This document shows positions 15,295 to 22,152 of a stretch of 22,500 nucleotides of DNA, in pieces. The stretch comes from Prorocentrum cordatum (Eukaryota > Sar > Dinophyceae > Prorocentrales > Prorocentraceae). The stretch covers positions 374,349 through 396,848 of the forward strand of contig CAUYUJ010014255.1 in NCBI GenBank assembly GCA_963575745.1, written 5' to 3'. Each line of letters starts with the position of its first letter. Position 1 is the stretch's first letter. A model generated the notes under the pieces. That model was not told where the DNA came from. It made no database searches and was given only the letters and a program-made list of their open reading frames with translations. The position numbers and the translations under genes were made by a program.

Positions 15295-15497
15295 TGAGGG
15301 ACAATGATCGGGGGGACTGGCATAGGGGGGGATGCATCGACCTGGAATCGCCGATAGATCGGCGATAGGCCCCCGATAGTGAATCCGCACCTTCCTGGGC
15401 GGGTTGGTGCTATCAGACCCCTATCGGCGATCAATGGGCATTTGGCGGTCGATGCATCCCCCCCTATGCCTATCCCCCCCCCTATCGTTGCCCCTGA
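15295..15497. mobile_element. 203-bp foldback element with perfect 24-bp inner arms
   Basis: Positions 15319-15342 and 15447-15470 are exact complements (GGCATAGGGGGGGATGCATC...). The pairing continues outwards (TGAGGGACAATGATCGGGGGG at the left against its diverged complement at 15475-15497) and inwards (ATCGCCGATAG against CTATCGGCGAT). A TCGCCGAT-AG-ATCGGCGA hairpin lies at 15349-15366. Flanks TGTTA (15290-15294) and TGTCA (15498-15502) are a possible 5-base target duplication with one mismatch. It lies between R1 and R2. Confidence 0.7.
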
Positions 15498-15512
15498 TGT
15501 CATCGGTGGTTC

Positions 15513-15975
15513 ACGACGGGGTTACCGCTGTGGCGTGGCCCTGGTTTGCGGCTCGGCGCTCTGTTCCCGTCGCTCAGAATGGCGCTCACGCACTGGCGCG
15601 GACCACTCTTTCTGTATCCGAGTCATTCCTCATCGTTGTCGTCCCCTTCGTTCCCTTCTCCAACTTCCCCTGGTCCCCTTGTTCGTCCAGCCTTTTCCAA
15701 TCCAGTTCCCGCTGCTGCTGTTCATCCTCGTCCTCCTCCTCCTCCTGCTTCCTCATCGTCCTCGATCTCCTCCTGCTCATCTCCCTTTCTCCGACTGCGC
15801 ATGTCACGTTGGGGTCGCGCCGGGGGCTGCATGTCCGCCATGACACGCGTCCGCGCATGGAGAAACTCAACGCAATGGGAAGGGATGAGTGGGAGGTAGG
15901 ATGCCAGACTTGGCGCGAGCGCACCAAACTTGATATGCATGCTATGCACACTACTCTTCTCTCTCCCCCGAAGAT
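15513..15975 (+). repeat. Tandem repeat unit R2
   Basis: Head GGGGTTACCGCTGTGGCGTG, CTCTGTTCCCGTCGCTCAGA; middle CTGCTGCTGTTCATCCTCGT; CGACTGCGCATGTCACG; tail GGAAGGGATGAGTGGGAGG, CCAGACTTGGCGCGAGCGCA, TATGCATGCTATGCAC. On the minus strand the middle reads an open E/Q/K-rich string (EQQQRELDWKRLDEQGDQGK), comparable with R4. Confidence 0.7.
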
Positions 15976-16080
15976 GGCTGGGGAGCGCCCCAATTCCGCG
16001 CACGAATTGTTCATCCACAGGCGTTCGAACGTTGCTATTGCAAATGGTTCCATGTGAATTCCGGTCGTCCTCGGTGTCTC

Positions 16081-16372
16081 AAAAGGGTCCCGCTGCAACG
16101 TTGGCCAATGTTTCTGATCGGCGCTTTTCTCCCATCGCTCAGAATGGCGTCTCGCACCAAGGCGGGTCAGTCCGCTGGATCCAAGTGTTGTCTCATCGTT
16201 GTCGCCCCGTTCCTTGCCTCTCCCCCGCCTTCCCCTGGTCATTCTACCCTTCCTGCTCCTCCCGCTTCTGTGCATACTCGTGCTGCTCCTCCTTGCCCTC
16301 TTCCATCCTCATCCTCCTCCTTCTCCTCCTCCTCATCCTTGTAGTCTTTCTCAACTCTCCTCCTGCTCGCTG
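16081..16372 (+). repeat. Tandem repeat unit R3, head and middle
   Basis: Head GGGTCCCGCTGCAACGTTGG, GATCGGCGCTTTTCTCCCAT, CGCTCAGAATGGCG; middle CCTGCTCCTCCCGC and CTC tract. Instead of its tail it passes at 16373 into the 369-bp array. The tail appears after the array, at about 17705-17870 (TTCCAAGTCCGCTGCGATAC, ACTATGCATGCTACTCC). Confidence 0.65.
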
Positions 16373-17600
16373 CTCGGGCCTTGTTTCTCTTACGAAGTGG
16401 CCTCCTACTTGGCGTGCCAGGCATTGCGCGCCGCTTGGCTGTCCGTCCGACCGTCCGTCTTCACGGTTTTCTGAGCCGCAGTGTTTGGAGCTTCTTAGCT
16501 GTGGGGCGCGTCGGCCACCGCCACTGTCGCTGTCGCCGTTACCCGCACCTGTGTCCTTGACGACGGTGTGGCAGCGGCAGTGGTGATGTGATCAGGGCAG
16601 GCTGCAGCACCGCTCAAGGATGTGCTGCTTAACAGAATCTGCAAATTGGGCCCTTTCCCTGATCCGTGTTTGGGGGCGGATCGTCTGCGCGCCTCGTCTC
16701 CGTCGTCGTTGTCGGCGTCGTCGTGGTCGTGTGCTTCTCTGCTCGGGACGTGTTTCCTTGATGCAATGACCCCCCGCTTGGCGTGCCAGGCATTGCGCGA
16801 CGCCTGGCTGTCCGTCCGCCCGTCCGACCGTCTGTATTCCTGGCTCTCTGAGCCGCGGCGGGAGCAGCGGCAGTGCCGAAACGCGCCCAGAGTCCAGCAA
16901 GGCACGCGGGTGCAAACCCAACGTGCCTGGCTGATGCTCTGGGGGGGCACTTTGATCAGGGGAGCCTGCAGTACCGCTCAACGATGCGCTCTATAACCGA
17001 ACCTGCAGGTTGGGCCCTGTCCCTGGTCTGTGCTTGGGGGCGGATCCTCTGCGCGCCTCGTCTCCATCGCCGTTGTCAGCGTCGTCGTGGTCGTTGTGTT
17101 TTTTTCTCTGCTCGGGACTTGCTTCCCTTACGCAATGACCTCCCACTCGGCGAGTCAATCATTGCGCGCCACCTGGCTATCCGTCCGTCCGTCTGGCGAT
17201 CTTCCCGGCTCTCTGAACCGCGGTGGTTGGAGCTTCTTCGCTGCGGCGCGTCGGCCACCGCCACTGCCGCTCTCGCCGTCACCCGAATTCGTGGCCCTGA
17301 CGACGGGGCGGCGGCGGCAGTGACAGTGCCGAGGCGCGCCCAGAGTCCAGAAAGGCATGAGGGTGCAAACCCGACTTGCCTGGCTGATGCTCTGGTGGGG
17401 GGCCTGTGCTCAGGGGAGGTTGCAGTACCGCTCAACGATGTGCTGTTTAACCGCGCATGCAGGGTGGGCCCTTTCCCTGATCCGCACTTCGGTGCGGGTC
17501 ATCGGCGCGCCTCGTCTCCGTTGTCGTTGTCGGCGTTGTCGTAGTCGTGGTGTGTGTTGCTCTGCTCGGGACTTGTTTCTCTTATGCAACGATCACCACC
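16373..17600 (+). repeat. Array of 369-bp tandem units (U1-U4) inside R3
   Basis: CTCGGGACTTGTTTCTCTTA-type starts occur at 16373, 16742, 17111 and 17565: spacing 369, 369, 454. Shared contents are GGCGTGCCAGGCATTGCGCG, CTGGCTGTCCGTCCG, CGCCCAGAGTCCAG, GGTGCAAACCCAACG, CAGTACCGCTCAACGATG, TTGGGCCCT, GGGGGCGGATC, CGCGCCTCGTCTCC and GTCGTCGTGGTCGT. The fourth unit runs into a CTC tract after about 45 bases. Frames across it (for example 16873-17544) read RAQSP.RH.GANPTCLADAL twice; no family recognised, and other frames are open as well. Confidence 0.85.
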
Positions 17601-17610
17601 CACCTGTTCC

Positions 17611-17660
17611 TCCCGCTCCTCCTCCTCCTCCTCCTCCTCCTCCTCCTCCTCGTTCTAATC
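17611..17660. repeat. (CTC)n microsatellite
   Basis: Pure CTC triplets between the truncated unit U4 and the R3 tail. Confidence 0.95.
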
Positions 17661-17704
17661 CTCCCCACCTCGAGCTCATCCTCGTGCTCTTCAGCCACCT
17701 TCCG

Positions 17705-17870
17705 ATCTGGGGGTTCCAAGTCCGCTGCGATACCAATCGGCGAATCTAGAAAGACACAGAATATGCCATACTGGGCGAAAGGAGCAGTTACGATACGATC
17801 TATTACGCGAGCGCGCCAAGATTGCACCCACACACTTGAACACTATGCATGCTACTCCTTCTTCCCCAAA
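17705..17870 (+). repeat. R3 tail, displaced by the 369-bp array
   Basis: TTCCAAGTCCGCTGCGATAC matches TTCCAAGTCCGCTATGGCAC in R4 (18510); ACTATGCATGCTACTCC matches the R2 tail at 15937-15955. This shows the 369-bp array interrupts an R unit. Confidence 0.6.
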
Positions 17871-17982
17871 TCCTGTCCGAAATATGTTCGGCCTTCTCCG
17901 CCTACTGACTATTACTCAGCATGTCAAACACTGGTGCTCCTTTGTTCTGTCGGGGTGCAACATTATCGCTTTCGAGTTAAAC

Positions 17983-18640
17983 AACGGTAATCCCGCTACA
18001 GCGTGGACTTCATGTTTGGATCGGCCCTGTGCTAATTACCGTCGTTCCGAATGGCACCCCCGCCCCACTGCGGGCCACGCTGCTGGATCCGAGTTCGCTT
18101 GTCTTCGGTCGGCACCCTCATTTCCCCTCCTCCGCTTTCCCCTGGTCCTCCTGCTCCTCCCGCTCCTTCCACTCCAGCTCCTGCTGCTGCTGTTCGCCCT
18201 CGTCATCCAGCCTCCTCCTCTTCCTCCTTTCCCTCTTGCTCATCCTCCTGCTCATCCACCACCTCCTTCTCAAACGTACTTTGCTACCGTTTTTTTCCCG
18301 ATTGCGCATAATCGGGGTTGGACAGACCCCCCTTTAGCAAAACGTGGTTTAGTGAAAACGACCTGAGGCCCAAACCTGGCGGGCGCAAGCCTGGAAATAA
18401 CGGCCACGGCGCCCTCTCGAAAACCGAAAACGGACAATTCACTAATCGACGTGTCACTGTTGGGGGTTCTGTCCACCCCCGACATAATAGGATGGGGTCA
18501 TTGTGGGTGTTCCAAGTCCGCTATGGCACTTGTTGGCAGATGAAGAAAATAAGCACAATTCGAAGGGATGGGAGAGGGGGGGCGCATGCCAGATGTGGCG
18601 CGAGAGCGCTGAGCTTGCATCTCTACTCTATCCTCCCCGT
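17983..18640 (+). repeat. Tandem repeat unit R4, carrying an inserted element
   Basis: Head ACGGTAATCCCGCTACAGCG, GGATCGGCCCTGTG, CGTTCCGAATGGCAC; middle CCTGCTCCTCCCGC, CTCCAGCTCCTGCTGCTGCT; CCCGATTGCGCATAA; then the 171-bp element at 18312-18482; then TAGGATGGGGTCATTGTGGG, TTCCAAGTCCGCTATGG and tail GAAGGGATGGGAGAGG, CCAGATGTGGCGCGAGAGC. The minus strand reads DDEGEQQQQELEWKEREEQ in frame. Confidence 0.75.
18312..18482. mobile_element. 171-bp inverted-repeat element with CATAA target duplication
   Basis: Left end TCGGGGTTGGACAGA and the complement of the right end TCGGGGGTGGACAGA match at 14 of 15 positions; weaker pairing continues inwards (ACGTGGTTTAGTGAA against ACGTCGATTAGTGAA). CATAA occurs immediately before (18307-18311) and after (18483-18487). 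R2 (GACTGCGCATGTCACGTTGG) and R1 (GATTGCGCACCACTCGATG) show the same site without the element. No coding capacity. Confidence 0.85.
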
Positions 18641-18760
18641 CTCCTCCTCCTCCTCCTCCTCCTTCTCCTCCTCCTCCTCCTCCTCCTCCTCCTCCTGTTC
18701 CTCCTCCGCCTCCTCCTCCTCCTCCTTCTCCGCCTCCTCCTCCTCCTTCCCCCCTCCCTC
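18641..18760. repeat. (CTC)n microsatellite
   Basis: CTC triplets with CTG, CCG and TTC variants following the R4 tail. Confidence 0.95.
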
Positions 18761-18883
18761 CTGGCGCTCAGGCATCCTCGGAAGCCCTCCGCGCACTCAC
18801 AGCAAAGACAAGACAGGGGGGCCACGACGAAGGGATTAGCGGGGACAGAACGGGGAGCGGAAGAGAGCCAGCGAGACGGCCGC

Positions 18884-19083
18884 CTCCCTCCTCCCTCCTC
18901 CCTTACTCCCCTCCCCTCCCAGCTCTTCGCCCCCCCCCTCCCAGCTCTTCGCCACTCTCCTCCCAGCCCTCCTCCCCACCACTCCCTCCCCTTCCTCCCC
19001 CCTGCTCACTCTTCGCTCCCCTCCTCCCCCCTCCCGGCTCTTCGCACCCCTCCCTCCCTTGCCCCTCCCCATCCCTCCCCATC
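18884..19083. repeat. Pyrimidine-rich minisatellite, units with CCCAGCTCTTCGCC
   Basis: About 200 bases almost purely C and T. CTCCCAGCTCTTCGCC recurs at about 18915, 18937 and later in degenerate form (CTCACTCTTCGCTCCCCTCC, CCCGGCTCTTCGCACCCCTC). Ends directly at the CCCAGACC element G. Confidence 0.85.
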
Positions 19084-19307
19084 CCCAGACCCCCGACGTC
19101 ATGATTTTTCATTACGCGACCCCCAGAGGTCCGGACCTATTCGCCGGGACCGGTTCTGCATCCCTAGTCGTTTTTTGACGGTCCCGAGGGCCGGTAAGGG
19201 CCCCTGGAGGCCGACAATAGATACATATATATATATATATATATACACATTAAAAGAATAAACCTCCCGTCGTGATTTTTTCATGACCCGATCGGAGGGG
19301 GTCTGGG
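19084..19307 (+). mobile_element. CCCAGACC element G with internal (TA)n expansion (224 bp)
   Basis: Perfect CCCAGACCCCC and GGGGGTCTGGG ends, GACGTCATGATTTTTCATTACG and CCTCCCGTCGTGATTTTTTCATGAC. The usual AAAAATTATGAA stretch is replaced by a (TA)n microsatellite at about 19221-19247 plus flanking AT-rich bases, adding about 36 bases. Inserted in C/T-rich sequence, so no target duplication can be read. Confidence 0.8.
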
Positions 19308-19460
19308 TCCCCTCCCTTCCCCCCGACCAGCTGTTCCCCTCCCCTCCCCTCACCTCCCCCGGCGCCCCCCCCCGCGAATCGCCGCCCCTGCCCCCACCCA
19401 TCCGGGGGGGCGCGCCTCTCCTCGCGGCGGCGCAGCCTGACAGGGAGTCGACGTCGCCAT

Positions 19461-19595
19461 CGTTGTCGTCGTCGTCGTCGTCCTACTCCTCCTCCTCGTC
19501 GTCCTCCTCCTACAACAACTCCTCCTCCTCCTCCTCCTCCTCCTCCTCCTCCTCCTCCTCCTCCTCCTCCTCCTCCTCCTCCTCCTCCTCCTCCT
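19461..19595. repeat. TCG and CTC microsatellite
   Basis: TCG triplets pass into CTC with one TACAACAACT interruption near 19511; then pure CTC to 19595. Responsible for the poly-Ser stretch in the plus-strand frame 19283-20350 and the poly-Glu/Arg frames on the other strand. Confidence 0.97.
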
Positions 19596-19717
19596 CTGCG
19601 CGTCTCGGGTGGCCGTTCGGGCTGATCCTGGCGTCCCCGGACTGCTCACGGCGTGGCGCAGCTACTGGAGACCAGCTCAATGCTGGTGAAGATGCCAAAA
19701 GCATCGAGTCCTCAAAC
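19596..19717. other. Short non-repetitive island
   Basis: About 120 bases between two CTC tracts, readable as QLLETSSMLVKMPKASS or GDQLNAGEDAKSIESSN in two plus frames. No family recognised. Confidence 0.35.
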
Positions 19718-19925
19718 GGTCCTCCTCATCCTCCTTGCTCTACCCTCCACCCTCCTGATCCTCCCTGCCCGCCGCTCCGTCCTCCTCGTCCTCAAACTCC
19801 TCCTCCCTCTCCTCCTCCATCTTCTCCTCCTCCTCCATCCTCCTCTTTCCTGCTCCCTTCCTCCTCCCATCTCCATCTTCCGACCTCCTTCCCCTCCCCC
19901 TGCTCCCCCCTCCCTCCTCCGCCTC
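19718..19925. repeat. Imperfect CTC tract
   Basis: CCTCCT, CTCCTC and CTCCCT words dominate with scattered purines. Confidence 0.9.
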
Positions 19926-20305
19926 GTCGGCAGTCTGCGATGCTCAGACGAAGCCCGCCGCAGGCCCCGAAATTTGACAGATTGCACAACGAGCCCGCCG
20001 CATGGGGCGCCGAATTTTCATCAAAGCAATGGGTGGGTCGCGAGTGGGTCGGTGGGCCGCGGGTGGTTAGCTGGCGAGGGCGACGACAGCAACAATTATT
20101 TCAAGACTGTTCGTTCTTACCGTCTGGCGTGTCACTCAACACGTACATCCCCAACCCTCGATGCCCGCCCGCTTCGTCTTCGATCGCACCACCCTTGGGG
20201 GTACATCGTCTGTACCTGCCACGTGTAGTTGAAGCAGCTCCTGCCACAGGGGTAGGGAGGGAAGAGGAAAGTGACAAGGGGGGGGGGAGCGATGGAGCAC
20301 GAGAG
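19926..20305. other. Unassigned sequence
   Basis: Non-repetitive apart from GGGTCGCGAGTGGGTCGGTG near 20034 and a G run at 20279-20287. The plus-strand frame running through from 19283 gives mixed residues here (FDRLHNEPAAWGAEFSSKQW), but it continues into the inserted element at 20316, so it is not a convincing gene. Confidence 0.35.
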
Positions 20306-20315
20306 AGATTAGCAG
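20306..20315 (+). repeat. 10-bp target-site duplication, left
   Basis: AGATTAGCAG, repeated exactly at 20473-20482, bordering the element 20316-20472. Confidence 0.85.
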
Positions 20316-20472
20316 TAAGTCGGGCCTGTCCCCCATACAGGCCGATTTAGGACGAAAAATTTGGAATACCCCCAAAATGCAACAACAATGCTCAAAAATG
20401 ATCAAACATACACCAAACATGCTCAAATACTATTTTTGAATATTCCCCCTGTAGAGGGACAGGGTCGACTTA
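20316..20472. mobile_element. 157-bp inverted-repeat element with 10-bp target duplication (Mutator-like MITE?)
   Basis: Left end TAAGTCGGGCCTGTCCCCCA and the complement of the right end TAAGTCGACCCTGTCCCTCT agree closely, followed by ACAGG in both; total inverted repeat about 28 bases. The interior is AT-rich (CCCAAAATGCAACAACAATG, ACCAAACATGCTCAAATAC). AGATTAGCAG lies on each side. Target duplications of 9-11 bases are typical of the Mutator superfamily; assignment to it is inference from that length alone. Related copy at 6063-6195. Confidence 0.85.
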
Positions 20473-20482
20473 AGATTAGCAG
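20473..20482 (+). repeat. 10-bp target-site duplication, right
   Basis: Exact copy of AGATTAGCAG at 20306-20315. Confidence 0.85.
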
Positions 20483-20524
20483 GAGGGGGATTAGGCCGGA
20501 GGAGGGCAAGCGGCAGAACCAGAC

Positions 20525-20590
20525 GGGCGGGTCGGGCGGGTCGAATCCGAACGGGCGGGTCCCAGACGGCCGGGTCGAGCGGGCGGGTCG
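20525..20590. repeat. GGGCGGGTC minisatellite with a G-quadruplex motif
   Basis: GGGCGGGTC occurs at 20525, 20534, about 20553 and 20580, with CGGCCGGGTCGAGC between. Bases 20525-20540 are GGGCGGGTCGGGCGGG, four G triplets with loops of 1-2 bases, a textbook quadruplex pattern. Confidence 0.8.
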
Positions 20591-20614
20591 CTGAAACGTC
20601 AGTGCGCATGAGTT

Positions 20615-20800
20615 GCGAGGAGGTCTCGAGCGACAACGCGATTCCCTAGCAAAGCCTGAGGAAGTCTAAAGCTAGAGCGTGATTCCTGAGTGTCGACATC
20701 GCGGCGTCCCAATACATTGACATGGAGTCACACGCGAGAGAGCGATTGTGGAATGCATTGTAAGGAAGTCTCGCGCGAGAGCGCTGTTGTTGAATGGCCT
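20615..20800 (+). repeat. Diverged short tandem units AGGAAGTCTCGCGCGAGAGC
   Basis: Four related strings: AGGAGGTCTCGAGCGACAAC (about 20619), AGGAAGTCTAAAGCTAGAGC (20659), ATGGAGTCACACGCGAGAGA (20722) and AGGAAGTCTCGCGCGAGAGC (20763), each followed by G.GATT or GTTGTTGAATG. Spacing is 40-63 bases. Confidence 0.5.
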
Positions 20801-20991
20801 CTTGGAAAGTATTCCGCGGGAGCCGTTGTTCTGGTAGGTCAGGCGCCGACAGCGCATCCTGAGCCTCACGCCTCTCCTCTGCTTTACAGAGGGTGCGATC
20901 CCGGGGATGAGCACTTCAAATGACAAAAAAAACACGATGGGCACCCGAGGAGGGGGGATCAACAGTAGTTCTTCCTGAGACATGAGAACGC

Positions 20992-21117
20992 AAAACAACA
21001 ACAACAACAACAACAACCACAACAACAACAACCACAACAACAGCAGCAACAACAACCACAACAACAACGACCACAGCAACCACAACAACAACCACAACAA
21101 CAACAACAACATCAGCC

Positions 21118-21149
<32 letters not shown>

Positions 21150-21156
21150 CAACACC

Positions 21157-21205
<49 letters not shown>

Positions 21206-21272
21206 GCAACAGCAACAGCAACAGCAACAACAACAACAACAACAGCAACAACAACAACAACAGCAACAACAA
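20992..21272. repeat. (CAA)n microsatellite
   Basis: About 280 bases of CAA/AAC triplets with CAC and CAG variants. Gives poly-Asn/Gln on the plus strand and poly-Leu/Val/Cys on the minus strand. The high proportion of C-containing interruptions in 21005-21135 indicates an old tract with a purer core at 21130-21270. Confidence 0.97.
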
Positions 21273-21468
21273 CGAGCAGAAGCCGCACCGCGACCGCGGA
21301 ACCCCACTTCAGCCAGGCGCCCAGGGACAGTGAATGACCGTTGGGCACCCTCGCTCTGATACTTGCTTCAATCGGGGCAGTCATGGCAACTAGAGGTCGT
21401 AGCACAGGGCCTACGACTGATTTTTAGTATTAATAGCTCGAGGAATACTCGTGTATGTAATCGCATGG
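21273..21468. other. Unassigned sequence
   Basis: Non-repetitive sequence without recognised gene or element; AT content rises at 21415-21460 (TTTTTAGTATTAATAGC). Confidence 0.4.
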
Positions 21469-22134
21469 CTAGTTCAAGATATTGCCACGACCATAGGCAG
21501 TTCGACATACCATACTTGCGGATAACGTAGTGCAAAGAACTCTAAGGAACTGCAAGGGCCAGGAGGTGGACTGCCAGGCCCCTGTGTGGAAAGCTCTTCG
21601 GAGTTCTGCTGCCGCAGAGATGTCATCAAAGCCTTGGGTCCGATGCCAGAGTTTCTGCACAGCGGCCCTGGACGCCGGCTCCCCTGGCGGTGCACGTGCA
21701 ATATCGATGTCCAGCCTCAGGCTTGGCCCCGAGTAGCGCAAGGGGAGGAGGAGGAGGAGGAGGAGGAGGAGGAGGAGGAGGAGGAGGAGGAGGAGGAGGA
21801 GGAGGAGGGGCGACGGCGGCGATGGCAACGACGACTCGGAGACAGAGCTCTGGGCTCCAGGCCTGCGTTCTGCCAGAGAACGTCGAGGCGGAGGGCAGCC
21901 GCGGCGGCGAGACGCCTCCCGGAGGAAGGTCGCAGAGACGCAACGACCCAGAACCTCGTCCCTGAAGGGACGCTGGGACACTCCACACATCAAGCCGCCA
22001 AATGTCTGGCGAAGGAACGGGCTCCAGAAGGCTGGGGCCCCTGTTGAGGGAGCACGCGACGTAACGACATGGGCCGTCTCCTTGGGAGACCGCGCCTCAT
22101 AGGGGCCGCAGCCCCTGTCCCCCCCCCCCCCCAT
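21469..22134 (-). CDS. Questionable 221-codon open frame, unknown
   Basis: The C-terminal part (about residues 137-221, bases 21469-21727) has mixed, protein-like content (LDIDIARAPPGEPASRAAVQ, FDDISAAAELRRAFHTGAWQ), while residues about 113-135 are poly-Leu from the GAG tract. The plus strand is also open over 21530-21736 and 21586-22047, so strand choice is weak. No signal, domain or splice evidence supports it. Confidence 0.17.
   Translation of the reverse strand: MGGGGDRGCGPYEARSPKETAHVVTSRAPSTGAPAFWSPFLRQTFGGLMCGVSQRPFRDEVLGRCVSATFLREASRRRGCPPPRRSLAERRPGAQSSVSESSLPSPPSPLLLLLLLLLLLLLLLLLLLLLPLRYSGPSLRLDIDIARAPPGEPASRAAVQKLWHRTQGFDDISAAAELRRAFHTGAWQSTSWPLQFLRVLCTTLSASMVCRTAYGRGNILN
21742..21808. 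repeat. (GGA)n microsatellite
   Basis: Pure GGA triplets, purine strand on top as at 9166-9275. Confidence 0.97.
22119..22132. repeat. Poly-C run of 14
   Basis: Fourteen uninterrupted C, followed by a C/T-rich stretch to about 22205. Confidence 0.95.
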
Positions 22135-22152
22135 CCTCGCCCTCGCCCTCCT

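Noticed and set aside
19283-20350. 355-codon plus-strand frame
   Set aside because: It begins at the end of element G, continues through CTC tracts and ends inside the element at 20316; no part shows independent support.
20672-21359. Poly-Cys, poly-Val, poly-Leu and poly-Gln frames
   Set aside because: All are translations of the CAA microsatellite.
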